In this document: positions 23,614-32,609 of the stretch, piece after piece
Position numbering within the stretch: the stretch's first letter is position 1
How the letters are laid out: every line of letters starts with the position of its first letter
Assembly (NCBI RefSeq): GCF_000737765.1
Contig: NZ_JPRI01000001.1
Location: forward strand, 620,001-684,000
Direction: 5' to 3'
DNA: 64,000 bases
From: Chryseobacterium vrystaatense
GTDB taxonomy: Bacteria; Bacteroidota; Bacteroidia; Flavobacteriales; Weeksellaceae
The notes under the pieces: generated by a model
The model's database searches: none
Told to the model about the DNA's origin: nothing
The model's input: only the letters and a program-made list of their open reading frames with translations
Translations under genes and position numbers: made by a program

Positions 23614-24450
23614 ATGGTCAAAAAGAATCTCTACAAACCTATAGAAGTTGAATATAAACTGGTGGAGGAGTGCCCGCTTACTAAATCAAACTATACTTTT
23701 TTCCAGATCTTATATGTGATTTCAGGAGAAGGATTTGCAATCATCAACGATCATAAAACCACCTATAGGCCGGGAAATCTGCTTTTATTTGTTCCCAATG
23801 ACCATCATACACTTGATGTTCCGAAGCCATCAGAATTTCTTCTGATAAAATTTAACCGAAATTATCTCAATACCACTAAAACGCCAGAAAATATTAATTC
23901 TCTGATTCATTATGCCCCGGATCTTCAGGGATGTATTCTTCAAAATGAAGATGATAAACTGATGGTGAAAAACATATGCAGCCTTATTGTATCGGAGCTA
24001 AAAAACGGCACTTATAATCACAACGAACCCATCGTTATGCATTTCCTAAATGCACTGATTTTTATCACCACAAGAAGCATTATCACCAATCAACATGTTC
24101 TCCTTACCCAAAACTCAGAAGTCCGTATTCAAAAAATCATCTCCTATGTGCAGGAACATATTCACTTCCCGCAAAAAATAAAGGCTGAAATCATCAGCGA
24201 AAAATTTGGCTTATCTAAAAATTATCTGAGTCATTATTTTAAAAATCAAACAGGAGAAACGATAAGCCGTTTCATCATGCAGCATCGGTTAAAACTGATA
24301 GAACACAGGCTGATATTCAGCGACATCCGTGTGAATGAGATTGTGGATGAATTTGGATTTGCCGACGAAAGCCACCTTAATAAGTTCTTCAAAAAACATA
24401 AGGGCGTCAGCCTCACAGAATTCAGAAAAAAGCAAAACAAGCTTGCTTAA
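23614..24450 (+). CDS. AraC-family transcriptional regulator
   Basis: The N-terminal cupin-type domain (YVISGEGFAIINDHKTTYRPGN) is followed by a linker and a C-terminal AraC DNA-binding domain with two helix-turn-helix motifs (AEIISEKFGLSKNYLSHYFKNQ and VNEIVDEFGFADESHLNKFF). I start it at ATG 23614 (MVKKNLYKP). The longer open frame begins with TTG five codons earlier and lacks support. It is divergent from the lactonase gene and convergent with susD. Whether it controls the lactonase or itself is not shown. The ligand is unknown. Confidence 0.9.
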   Translation: MVKKNLYKPIEVEYKLVEECPLTKSNYTFFQILYVISGEGFAIINDHKTTYRPGNLLLFVPNDHHTLDVPKPSEFLLIKFNRNYLNTTKTPENINSLIHYAPDLQGCILQNEDDKLMVKNICSLIVSELKNGTYNHNEPIVMHFLNALIFITTRSIITNQHVLLTQNSEVRIQKIISYVQEHIHFPQKIKAEIISEKFGLSKNYLSHYFKNQTGETISRFIMQHRLKLIEHRLIFSDIRVNEIVDEFGFADESHLNKFFKKHKGVSLTEFRKKQNKLA

Positions 24451-24458
24451 AAATTAAA

Positions 24459-24490
24459 AACCGGAGCAGACAGGCAACTCCGGTTTTATA
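24459..24490. terminator. Terminator between the AraC and susD-like genes
   Basis: AACCGGAG/CTCCGGTT stem (24459-24466 with 24477-24484, loop 10), then TTAT. It serves the plus-strand gene and possibly the convergent susD transcript. Confidence 0.8.
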
Positions 24491-24529
24491 TTGATCAATC
24501 CAATCTAAATTGATCTAGGTATAATTCTA

Positions 24530-25990
24530 TTAATTCTGTATGATCTGCGGATTGTTATTGATCTCCTTGTTTGGGATTTGAAAGATGAACTTATCCGTCG
24601 TAAGATTCAGCCTTCCGAAAGTATGATTGGTTCCCGGATATATTCTTTCCAGAGGAGTTCCCAATCTCTTCATATCAAACCACGCATAGCCTTCACCCCA
24701 GAGCTCAATTCTTTTCTGAAGGATAATTTCACTGATCAGCTCATTTCCTGTTTTGGCGGATAAAGTATAAGCACTGTTTCTTTTGGAAGTAATTTCATAT
24801 AAAACCTGTCTGGCTTCAGCTTCTCTTCCCTGTCTCGCAAGTGCTTCCGCTTCTATATAGTACAATGAGGAAGCTCTGATGTAGATGTAATCTCCGTCAA
24901 AAAGAGTCGGATCTTTAAATTTCCAGTTCACGTAAGCAGGATAGTTTTTCTTCTTTCCGTTAAAGGTATAAGCAGCAGGCTGACTTCCGTTGAACACTTT
25001 TTTTCTGTAATCAGTATCTGCTATTGATTCATACAGACGTTTATCAATCAGCTTATAGATTTTGGCCGCCCCTGCATATCCTTCGTTTGTATTATCAAAC
25101 ATAGAGAAGAATGAAGCATAATAGTTCCCGATACTCATCGTTGATACTGTGTTGTGGAAGCCCCATAACACTTCCGGATTATTGATATTGGAAAATCCGG
25201 TTGTGGTATAGTCATTCTCAGTCATCAATGCAATTCCCTGCTTCCCTTCATTGGCATACTTTCCAGCTTTATCGTAATCACCTGTTTCAAGGTATATTTC
25301 AGCAGCGATTGCCTTAGCTGTTCGTTGATCAATCTGCGCTCTCGATGGTCGTGCATAGCTATCCAGAAGGACTATTGATTCTTCTATATCTTTGGTAATC
25401 TGCTGATAAACATCTGATACCGATGATCTCGAAAGCCCCAGGCTCTGATTACTGGTTGTAAGCACTAATGGCAATCCCGGAGCCGTTTTATTGTCCTTGT
25501 AGCTTTTGGCATAAAAACGAACCAAATAAAAATAGGAATACGCTCTCAAAGCAAGTAACTGCCCTTTGATGGCTGTGTTATTTGTTTTTGTATCATTTTT
25601 TAAATCATCAAGAAGCTTGTTGATCACAAATATCCTGGCATAAAAAGTTGTCCATACAAATTCTGCTGCCGAATTACTGGCATTGGTTGCTTCATAGTTG
25701 TAAAACATACCCAAATGCTGATTGGTGGCCTGTATCACATCATTGGACATCAGATCGGATCCTCCTTTTATGGCCATGATCCCAAAATCTGAGTGTGCCG
25801 TTGAACCTCCGGCACCATTGCTGCGCAGATCAAGGTAAATTCCACCTAGAATTTTTTCAGGTTTTGACTGGTCGTTAGCCAGTTGGTCTCCGGATATATC
25901 TCCTTCCGGCAGGGTATTTAAATCATTGGCACAACTGCCGGCAATCATACTTATTGATAAAGCAGCTATAAAATATTTTATTGTTTTCAT
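24530..25990 (-). CDS. SusD/RagB-family surface lipoprotein
   Basis: The lipoprotein signal ends IAGSC (Cys20), then ANDLNTLPEGDIS. The helical TPR-rich body has SusD landmarks: AFVWTTFYARIFVINKLLDDL, LRAYSYFYLVRFYAKSY, ETGDYDKAGKYANEG, and a C-terminal RIELWGEGYAWFDMKRLG followed by FQIPNKEINNNPQIIQN. It caps the SusC-like porin and delivers ligand to it. It is 10 bp downstream of susC. No glycoside hydrolase gene is near, so the substrate may not be a glycan. The upstream leader and operator suggest a sulfur-containing nutrient. Confidence 0.95.
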   Translation of the reverse strand: MKTIKYFIAALSISMIAGSCANDLNTLPEGDISGDQLANDQSKPEKILGGIYLDLRSNGAGGSTAHSDFGIMAIKGGSDLMSNDVIQATNQHLGMFYNYEATNASNSAAEFVWTTFYARIFVINKLLDDLKNDTKTNNTAIKGQLLALRAYSYFYLVRFYAKSYKDNKTAPGLPLVLTTSNQSLGLSRSSVSDVYQQITKDIEESIVLLDSYARPSRAQIDQRTAKAIAAEIYLETGDYDKAGKYANEGKQGIALMTENDYTTTGFSNINNPEVLWGFHNTVSTMSIGNYYASFFSMFDNTNEGYAGAAKIYKLIDKRLYESIADTDYRKKVFNGSQPAAYTFNGKKKNYPAYVNWKFKDPTLFDGDYIYIRASSLYYIEAEALARQGREAEARQVLYEITSKRNSAYTLSAKTGNELISEIILQKRIELWGEGYAWFDMKRLGTPLERIYPGTNHTFGRLNLTTDKFIFQIPNKEINNNPQIIQN

Positions 25991-25999
25991 CTGTTCTTT

Positions 26000-28954
26000 T
26001 TAAAAGTTGAATTTAAATCCTAGAGAAACACTGGATAACAGCGAGTATTTGTACGGATCAGACACCCCCGTTAATGAAGCTCGGGGATCATATCCTTTTC
26101 TCTTGGACCATAAGTAAAGATTGTTTCCTGTGACATACACTTTCAGCCCTGATAATCCGGCCTGCTGGGCAAAACCATCCGGCAGCTGATAAGACAGGGT
26201 AACATCCTGAAGGCTTATATAATCTGACTTGATCAGATAAAGCGTAGAATGTCCATTCTGATTGGTGGAGGTAAGATCTACCCTTGGCAATTCTGCATTT
26301 GGGTTTTCCGGTGTCCAGGTTTTACTTAAATCAGTTGAATAATTGGAAGCATAGGTATCTGAATGGAATAAAGATCTGTAGATATCATCATACCCATATC
26401 CTCCAAACTGGTAGGCAAAGTTCACCGCAAGGCTGATCCCTTTATACGTGAAATCTGTCCCGAACCCACCATATACCTTCGGAATCGCTGATTTTCCGGT
26501 ATTGTAATCCGTTGCTTCCTTATAATTAGCTGTAATAGTGGTTTCCTCCTTTTGCGTATCTGGATTGACCGCGGTTCTGTACCATTGTGCATCTCCGTTT
26601 TCAGGATTTACTCCTGCAAATTTTTTCAGATAGTAGGTATATCGGTCGCCTCCCTCGGACAGAATAAACAAACCACTCACAAGACCTGTACTTCTTTGCT
26701 CGGCAGGCAGCCTGGTAATTTCGTTTTTATAATGGGTTGCATTTCCATACACATTCCACTTGAACTGGTCTGCACGGAGAATCTCTACATTCAGATTAGC
26801 CTGAACTCCTTTATTGATCATATCTCCGATATTCCCATATTTTACAAACGAACCGGCGTTGGATGGAGGTAATGGCAGTGCATAGATCATATCTGATACT
26901 TTTCTTTCAAAGTAATCTGCATTCAGGTTGATTCTGTTTTGGAAAAGTGCAATTTCGAAACCTGCATTCAGGTTTTTGGAAGTTTCCCATTTCAGGTCTT
27001 TATTTCCCTGTTTTTTTAGAGAGAGAACTGGTTTGTCATCTCCAAAATTGTTGATTCCATAGATATCCTGATACGCATAATAGTCTCTTGTAGAGCCATC
27101 CAACAGAATATTGTCATTTCCCTGCTGACCGTAAGAAGCTTTTAACCTCAAGGAATTAATGACCGTGTTGTCTTTAAGGAAGTCTTCCTTAGCTACATTC
27201 CAGGCCACTCCTAAACCATAAAAATTCCCCCATCTACTCTCCGGAGAAAATACAGAGGAGCCATCTCTCCGGATATTGGCATTAAAGAAATATTTACCGT
27301 CGTAGTTATAGAGCAACCTTGTGAAATACCCTTCTACAGCATATTCATAGCCATTTCCTGACAGATCTGTTATTCTCACCGCATTATCAAATGATAAAGA
27401 ATTGGGGAGTAAAAGCTGCTGCTTGGAGCCGGAAAAACCATCGTTTTTTATCTTGTTCAGTTCATGTCCGGCCAGAATATTGAAGCTGTGGTTACCCAAT
27501 TTCTTTTGATAAGTCAGCAATTGCTGATGGTTTAAAGTATATTTAAAAATGGACCCCATATTAAGATTCCCTCCAACAGACGAAGAAGTACCTCCCAAAG
27601 TATTTCCGAACTGGAGATTTTTTGTATTTTCCAGATAGCCTCCGAAATTATAGGTGAAGTCCAGGCCCTTTATGATTTCATAGTTCAAACCCAGGTTTAT
27701 ATTCGTTATATTATTGACGGTCTGAGATTTATCATATTGAAGATTACCAACCGGATTTTCGAAAACAGCATAAGATCTTGTGGCTCCGTTTGGCCCCTGT
27801 CCATCACCATAATCGTACAATATCTGTCCTGTAGTATCATAAAGAAGCTGGAAATTATCATCCCTCAGAAAAACAGGATAAAAAGGTGCTATATTTCTGG
27901 CAAACTGAAAAGGATTTGAAAATCCGCCCGATTCTCCAAAATCCTGCTTGCTGTAGGTGTAGGACACACTGCTGGTTAGTTTCAATTTTGGAGTAATCGC
28001 ATAATCCAGATTTGATCTTATTCCAAATCTTTCAAATCCTGAGGCTATAAGATACCCCTCATCATCAAGATAATTCAATGATGTATACGATTTTACCTGA
28101 TCACTGTTAGCTGTGATTCCAACACTGGCTTCTCTTCTAAATCCGGGTTTAAAAAGCAGCTTTTTCCAGTTATCTTGATACAAAAGTTTAGCTTCCGGAT
28201 TAAATACTCCATCCTGCCCGATCATTTTGGCAAAAGGTACGCTGTAAGCATTATATCCCAACTTATTCAGGGCTGTAATTCCGACATCGTGAGGGCTCGT
28301 TCCGGAAGATACTGCTCCCGGCTGTTTTAATCTTGCCACTTCACCAATTCTTGCACGGTTATAATATGCTGTATAATAATCCTGTGGCGAAGAATACACC
28401 GAATAATCCTGAATAGATCTGAAGTTAACTCCTGTTTTCACATCTGCCTCTATATGCAGACCTTTAGATTTACCTCTTTTGGTATTTACGATAATAACCC
28501 CGTTAGCTCCTCTTGAACCATACAAAGCATTGGAAGAAGCATCCTCCAGAAAAGAAATACTTTCGATATCCGTTCCGGGAATGCTGTTAAGGTTTCCGTT
28601 ATAAGGAATGCCGTCCAATACGATCAGCGGGTCGCTTGATGCATTGATGGAGCCTATCCCTCTCATTCTTATCGTGGGCTGTGAGCCGGGCTGCCCGGAA
28701 GATATTACCTGTACTCCGGCAACCTTACCTCCAATCCCCTGAAGTATATTTCCATTTTGAAGATTGGCCAGGTCTTTTGTTTTCAGAGACTGTACAGATC
28801 CTGTTATTTCTTCTTTTTTCTGCTTCCCAAAAGCTACAACCACCACTTCCTGTATGGAATGCTCTTTGGAAAGACTGTCCTTTTTCTGTGCAAAGCCAAA
28901 TTCTGCAAATAAAATCATGGCCAATGCACCAATTTTACATTGTTTTCTCCTCAT
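26000..28954 (-). CDS. SusC/RagA-family TonB-linked outer membrane transporter
   Basis: Signal peptide to about residue 22 (GFAQ), then a TonB-box-like VVVVAFGKQKK with no carboxypeptidase-like N-terminal extension. The plug contains the SusC signature (IVLDGIPYNGNLNSIPGTDIESISFLEDASSNALYGSRGANGVII, residues about 118-162). A 22-strand barrel ends in aromatic LGFKFNF. At 984 residues it is a normal family size. It imports ligand delivered by the SusD protein, using TonB energy. Upstream lie a Cys-rich short ORF (29151-29309), a terminator-like hairpin (29016-29046) and an Rrf2-type operator, so expression is probably tied to cysteine or sulfur supply. Confidence 0.95.
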   Translation of the reverse strand: MRRKQCKIGALAMILFAEFGFAQKKDSLSKEHSIQEVVVVAFGKQKKEEITGSVQSLKTKDLANLQNGNILQGIGGKVAGVQVISSGQPGSQPTIRMRGIGSINASSDPLIVLDGIPYNGNLNSIPGTDIESISFLEDASSNALYGSRGANGVIIVNTKRGKSKGLHIEADVKTGVNFRSIQDYSVYSSPQDYYTAYYNRARIGEVARLKQPGAVSSGTSPHDVGITALNKLGYNAYSVPFAKMIGQDGVFNPEAKLLYQDNWKKLLFKPGFRREASVGITANSDQVKSYTSLNYLDDEGYLIASGFERFGIRSNLDYAITPKLKLTSSVSYTYSKQDFGESGGFSNPFQFARNIAPFYPVFLRDDNFQLLYDTTGQILYDYGDGQGPNGATRSYAVFENPVGNLQYDKSQTVNNITNINLGLNYEIIKGLDFTYNFGGYLENTKNLQFGNTLGGTSSSVGGNLNMGSIFKYTLNHQQLLTYQKKLGNHSFNILAGHELNKIKNDGFSGSKQQLLLPNSLSFDNAVRITDLSGNGYEYAVEGYFTRLLYNYDGKYFFNANIRRDGSSVFSPESRWGNFYGLGVAWNVAKEDFLKDNTVINSLRLKASYGQQGNDNILLDGSTRDYYAYQDIYGINNFGDDKPVLSLKKQGNKDLKWETSKNLNAGFEIALFQNRINLNADYFERKVSDMIYALPLPPSNAGSFVKYGNIGDMINKGVQANLNVEILRADQFKWNVYGNATHYKNEITRLPAEQRSTGLVSGLFILSEGGDRYTYYLKKFAGVNPENGDAQWYRTAVNPDTQKEETTITANYKEATDYNTGKSAIPKVYGGFGTDFTYKGISLAVNFAYQFGGYGYDDIYRSLFHSDTYASNYSTDLSKTWTPENPNAELPRVDLTSTNQNGHSTLYLIKSDYISLQDVTLSYQLPDGFAQQAGLSGLKVYVTGNNLYLWSKRKGYDPRASLTGVSDPYKYSLLSSVSLGFKFNF

Positions 28955-29015
28955 TATACTAATTTTTGTTTTAAAATTGAATTGTGTATTACCGTGATTC
29001 CTCCAGTTAAGACAT

Positions 29016-29046
29016 AAAAATCCCCTCCTCCCTTGTCAGGGAGATT
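29016..29046 (-). terminator. Terminator-like hairpin between the leader ORF and susC (candidate attenuator)
   Basis: On the minus strand CTCCC TGACAA GGGAG (29043-29028) is followed after GAGGGGA by TTTTT. Alternatively AATCTCC (29046-29040) pairs with GGGGATT ending at the T-run. Both pairings use the same 5' arm. It lies 105 bp past the leader stop and 62 bp before the susC start. Confidence 0.6.
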
Positions 29047-29150
29047 ATCAGACAGAAAATTTCGAAACAGTCAGGATGGCTATCTGCCTTAAAAAGAATT
29101 TGAACTTATTTTAATTTAATTCCTACAGTAATTTTTTTGTTGTCAGAAGT

Positions 29151-29309
29151 TTATGCATGCATCATCATTTTGCACATCGGAAAGTCAAAACACAGGTTGC
29201 GAACCATAAGATCGTGTTGTGAAAGGCAGCCCTCTGCGCAACAGATTTTCTGGGCAGGGATAGCAGCCATAGGGATGCATAAGTAAGAATTGAATGAATT
29301 TTTATTCAT
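29151..29309 (-). CDS. Cysteine-rich 52-residue leader ORF upstream of susC
   Basis: ATG at 29309-29307 runs in frame to TAA at 29153-29151. The product has a KICCAEGCLS core, then a RNLCFDFPMCKMMMHA tail and an early YLCIP, giving six cysteines in 52 residues, of which two are adjacent. The stretch is more GC-rich than the AT-rich spacers on both sides, which supports coding. There is no signal peptide or membrane helix. A promoter-like TACTTTTG element lies 32 bp upstream, and a terminator-like hairpin lies between it and susC. I read it as a regulatory leader whose Cys codons report cysteine supply. A free-standing metal- or redox-binding peptide is the alternative. Confidence 0.6.
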   Translation of the reverse strand: MNKNSFNSYLCIPMAAIPAQKICCAEGCLSQHDLMVRNLCFDFPMCKMMMHA

Positions 29310-29340
29310 GAGAATAAATTTTAACTTTTTTTAACTGTGT

Positions 29341-29369
29341 CAAAAGTATTTAATTATTCACGAATCCAA
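29341..29369 (-). promoter_or_regulatory. Candidate promoter of the leader-susCD unit
   Basis: The minus strand has TTG, 18 bp, then TACTTTTG (29348-29341), fitting the Bacteroidetes TTG-N17-23-TAnnTTTG form. The start of the leader ORF is 32 bp downstream. Confidence 0.5.
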
Positions 29370-29399
29370 TCATATGGTCACATGAGATAAATCATATAA

Positions 29400-29418
29400 G
29401 TCCACTAAATTAGTAGAC
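29400..29418. promoter_or_regulatory. Rrf2-type operator upstream of the susCD leader
   Basis: GTCCACTAAATTAGTAGAC is a 19-bp palindrome with one mismatch around a central A, flanked by ATA and TAT-like ends. It resembles IscR type-1 Rrf2 sites and shares the core ACYAAATTAGTAG with the operator before cysH (53783-53805). It lies about 30 bp upstream of the promoter's -33. The rest of 29419-29689 shows no gene. Confidence 0.65.
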
Positions 29419-29656
29419 TATTAAAAATACCTGAATTTTTTGTGAATTAAACGGTCATGTATTACTCAAAAAAGCAACGAAAAGTTATTTAACTTCTCCA
29501 AAACTGTACCGCTATATCCATCATATCCTTTCTAAAGGTGCATTGCATAAGCATTGTGTTCGGTTCATATATCTTACTGAAAGTCAAAACAAATGTTGTA
29601 AATTTATTACACGTAAAAACAGTGTTTTCCCCCTTTCGCAGAGTTGAGCAGTTATC

Positions 29657-29664
29657 TAATTTTG
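29657..29664 (+). promoter_or_regulatory. -7 element of the lipoprotein/two-component operon
   Basis: TAATTTTG (TAnnTTTG) lies 26 bp before the lipoprotein start at 29690. A TTG at about 29643 is too close for a standard -33. Confidence 0.4.
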
Positions 29665-29689
29665 TTTTATAAAATTAAAAACCATAAAA

Positions 29690-30253
29690 ATGAAAACTAC
29701 TATCCTGTTTAAAAATCTAAGACCGCTCTTTGCGGTACTTATTTTAAGTTTTTGCATGTTAAGCTGCACCCGCTGCTCTGAACCCCCTAAAGAACCTGTA
29801 AGTGACAGTTATAAAAAGAAACTGATCAGCTACCGTGAAGGCCGGGTACTTTATGATGAATATTCAAGAACCAACAATGCAATTCTTACAAAATACAGAA
29901 ACGGAGAACCTGATTCACGTTGGTACTGGTTTTCTGTAGAAGACATGGAGGGATATCTTCACTATGTAAAAGAAACAGCCAGAAAGCAGAAACTGAAAAA
30001 CCCGGGAATCAGAATTTATATGGGAAAATACCCGATGAATCATCCTAAAGGTAAAATGGCAAAACCAGAATATGCAGGCTATCAGACAATATTTATAGTC
30101 CCAACTGCCCAAAACCGAAAAAGCGAAAGCACAACCACAATATCCAGAACCGTAACCTCAACCGATGAGAATAAAAATGTAACGGAAATGGAAGTTCTGA
30201 ATATGACCAATCTGGCACCTCCCCCAAAAGTGTCGACCGTAGAGAACCCATAA
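29690..30253 (+). CDS. Predicted lipoprotein of a two-component operon
   Basis: A signal sequence (residues 1-25) ends in the lipobox MLSC (Cys26), followed by TRCSEPPKEP. The 187-residue body contains a central mixed segment (RWYWFSVEDMEGYLHYVKETA, NPGIRIYMGKYP) and a Ser/Thr-rich tail. I do not recognise a named family. The layout suggests a small globular domain plus a disordered C-terminus. It is the first gene of a run with a 7-TM protein, a NarL-type kinase and a response regulator, so it may be part of signal sensing at the envelope (inference). Confidence 0.8.
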   Translation: MKTTILFKNLRPLFAVLILSFCMLSCTRCSEPPKEPVSDSYKKKLISYREGRVLYDEYSRTNNAILTKYRNGEPDSRWYWFSVEDMEGYLHYVKETARKQKLKNPGIRIYMGKYPMNHPKGKMAKPEYAGYQTIFIVPTAQNRKSESTTTISRTVTSTDENKNVTEMEVLNMTNLAPPPKVSTVENP

Positions 30254-30264
30254 AAGATAAAGCC

Positions 30265-30909
30265 ATGAACTGGAATATAGAAATCGGGAAACAGATATCC
30301 ATGGTGGTATCCGTCACGGTAATGGCTCTAATGACGGTCAAATACAAAAAAATAGGGCGAGAGAATTTGTTCTTTATTGTTGGATATATCCTGCTTTCAC
30401 TGATCGATATTTTTTGCTATTTCTATTTCAACGCTACCAACCGGTCTACTGAAACGTTTTATGTGATTGGCTTTTTAATGATTGCTTTTTTTCTGTATCT
30501 GCTGTATTATTTTCAATTACTCTACTGGCCGATTTTAAAAAAGATTCAGTGTGTTCTTTTAATCCTGTTCGTTATCAATATTCTGGTGATGTTTTATATA
30601 GAGGACGATTTGCTGCATCATTTTTCTTTTAATATGCTGTACGTTGATATTCTTCTGCTCATGTTTTCCATTATTTTATTTTTATATCAGACTTTTAATT
30701 CTGACAAAATACTGGAGCTGAACAATTATCTGCCTTTCTGGATCTCGGTTTCTCTGTTAATACTTTTTATCGGGAGTATTCCCATCCTGTATTTCAGGAC
30801 GACAGTGTCACAGTCTATCTATTTTTTCATCTTATTTATGTTGAATCTTATCAGTAATGGAATACTCATGCTGGGATTAATTTGGAACAAACAGGAAAGA
30901 CTTAGATAA
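30265..30909 (+). CDS. Seven-helix membrane protein
   Basis: About seven hydrophobic helices are seen in 214 residues (near 8-26, 35-55, 66-86, 93-111, 122-143, 155-176 and 182-205), joined by short loops. This resembles a sensory 7-TM module that has been split from its kinase. There is no catalytic motif. It starts 11 bp after the lipoprotein gene and ends 14 bp before the kinase gene. The kinase itself has one N-terminal helix, so I infer that this protein is the membrane sensor that works with it. It could also be a small transporter. The family is not recognised. Confidence 0.8.
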   Translation: MNWNIEIGKQISMVVSVTVMALMTVKYKKIGRENLFFIVGYILLSLIDIFCYFYFNATNRSTETFYVIGFLMIAFFLYLLYYFQLLYWPILKKIQCVLLILFVINILVMFYIEDDLLHHFSFNMLYVDILLLMFSIILFLYQTFNSDKILELNNYLPFWISVSLLILFIGSIPILYFRTTVSQSIYFFILFMLNLISNGILMLGLIWNKQERLR

Positions 30910-30923
30910 AGCACCTTAGCATT

Positions 30924-31694
30924 ATGGAAGAAAATAATTTAGTTATTACTTTTACCATTACTTTACTTATTGTTGTTCTCACAATGATCTTTATCTATGT
31001 GGTCTTTATCAAAAAGAAAACAACACTTCTGCTTGAGCAGAAAGAAAAAGATATGCGTTTTGAAAAAGAACTGGCTACTTCACAGGTGGAAATAAAGGAG
31101 CAGACCCTGAACTATATCGGACAGGAGCTGCATGATGATGTGGGGCAAAAACTATCGGTAGTCCGATTGCGGCAGAATCAACTTATTTCCAAGCTGAAAA
31201 ACGCAGAAAAAGAAGAACTCAACGAACTCAGTGAACTGCTCGGCGAATGTATTCAGGATATCAGAAATTTATCCAAAACACTGATCACCGAGCAGATCAT
31301 TCATTTCGGACTGACGGAATCTATAGAAAGAGAGGTCAAAAGGATTCAGAAATTAAAATTGTTAAAAATAGAATTCATTACCCAAAAACAGGATATTGAT
31401 ATCTCGCCCAAACATGGATTAATTCTCTTCCGGATTATTCAGGAAAGCATTAATAACATTTTAAAACATTCCAGGGCCAAAAATGTATCTATAAGGCTGG
31501 AAGATGATCAGAATACTTTACGGATCAACATTTCAGACAATGGTAAAGGATTTATTACCACCAAAATACAGGACGGTTCAGGACTTAAAAACATGGAACT
31601 GAGAGCTAAACTTATTCATGCCGAATTTTCTATACAGTCGGAACTTAATAAAGGAACGCAGACCTCAATAACCTATTACAAATACATGATATGA
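30924..31694 (+). CDS. NarL-type (HisKA_3) sensor histidine kinase
   Basis: One membrane helix (about 8-29) is followed by a coiled coil. The HisKA_3 dimerisation motif is ELHDDVGQKLSVVRL with phospho-acceptor His70. The HATPase domain has the N-box QESINNILKHS and the G-box SDNGKGF then GSGLKNMELRA. There is no sensor domain in the protein itself. It probably receives its signal from the preceding lipoprotein and 7-TM protein. It overlaps the response regulator by 4 bp (ATGA). The likely output includes the metacaspase and protease genes downstream, but no regulator site has been shown there. Confidence 0.93.
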   Translation: MEENNLVITFTITLLIVVLTMIFIYVVFIKKKTTLLLEQKEKDMRFEKELATSQVEIKEQTLNYIGQELHDDVGQKLSVVRLRQNQLISKLKNAEKEELNELSELLGECIQDIRNLSKTLITEQIIHFGLTESIEREVKRIQKLKLLKIEFITQKQDIDISPKHGLILFRIIQESINNILKHSRAKNVSIRLEDDQNTLRINISDNGKGFITTKIQDGSGLKNMELRAKLIHAEFSIQSELNKGTQTSITYYKYMI

Positions 31695-32335
31695 AAACGA
31701 TTCCCATAGCCATAGTAGATGATCATACTTTAATGTCCAAAGCATTGGAAAATATGATCATGGAAAACCCTCAGTACAGCGTGATTATGAATCATCCCAA
31801 CGGAGAAGATTTTATAGTCGCTATAGAAAAAGCTTCAGAATTACCCGCAGTAGTCCTGATGGACATCAATATGCCTTATAAAAACGGCATAGAAACTACA
31901 GAATGGCTGACTGAGCATCATCCCGATATTAAAGTAATCGCCCTCACCATGGAAGATGACGAAAAAGTGCTGATCAAAATGCTGAAGGCAGGAGCAAAAG
32001 GCTATCTTCTGAAAGACATGCAGCCATCCATTCTTTTTCAGGCCATTGACACAGTATTCGAAAAAGGTAGTTTTTATACCGATTTTGTCGCCCAGAAACT
32101 GTTAAAAGTAAAAACAGAAGACATTAAAACCGCTTCCCTGCTCTCTGAATTAAAAGAAAGGGAAAAAGAATTTATCAAGTGGGCATGCAGCGAACTTACC
32201 TATAAGGAAATAGCCGATAAAATGTTTCTGAGCCCGAAAACGATTGATGGCTACAGGGACTCTGTTTTCACCAAACTGGAAATAAAAAACAGGGTTGGCC
32301 TGGTACTTTTTGCACTAAAACATGACTTGTACTGA
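31691..32335 (+). CDS. NarL/LuxR-type response regulator
   Basis: The receiver domain has Asp10-Asp11 in IAIVDDHTL, phospho-acceptor Asp58 in VVLMDINMP, and the switch residues in ALTMEDDE and GYLLKDMQ. The C-terminal LuxR helix-turn-helix is ELTYKEIADKMFLSPKTIDGYRDSVFTKL. The pair is translationally coupled to the kinase gene. It is followed by 274 bp without a gene that holds the upstream element of the metacaspase gene. The target promoters are unknown. Confidence 0.95.
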   Translation: MKTIPIAIVDDHTLMSKALENMIMENPQYSVIMNHPNGEDFIVAIEKASELPAVVLMDINMPYKNGIETTEWLTEHHPDIKVIALTMEDDEKVLIKMLKAGAKGYLLKDMQPSILFQAIDTVFEKGSFYTDFVAQKLLKVKTEDIKTASLLSELKEREKEFIKWACSELTYKEIADKMFLSPKTIDGYRDSVFTKLEIKNRVGLVLFALKHDLY

Positions 32336-32556
32336 TCTTCAATCATCATCGTCCGAAATCATTCATAACTCAATCATTGATCCGGTAGATTTTACAATCT
32401 ATCGGATTTTTGTTTTCATACGATCCATTAAATCTTTCAAAAATTCCCCAGTTCTTAAATCAGAAAGGGTGTTTTACCTACCACATAATTAGTCTTTTAC
32501 CTCTGTTTTGGCTGTCTTTAATAATGGAATTTTGTCCTGTCAAACTAAACCATGAA

Positions 32557-32604
32557 GGCCGAACCCGAAAAGCCGAAACAGAGTAGGGAAAATTTAAAAA
32601 CTAA
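32557..32604 (+). repeat. Repeated leader element before the metacaspase gene, copy 1
   Basis: GGCCGAACCCGAAAAGCC, six bases, then GAGTAGGGAAAA, ending 5 bp before the ATG. A close copy precedes the protease gene (33464-33513). GGC and GCC at the ends of the first block can pair. It may be an RNA regulatory element. Confidence 0.6.
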
Positions 32605-32609
32605 TCGAA

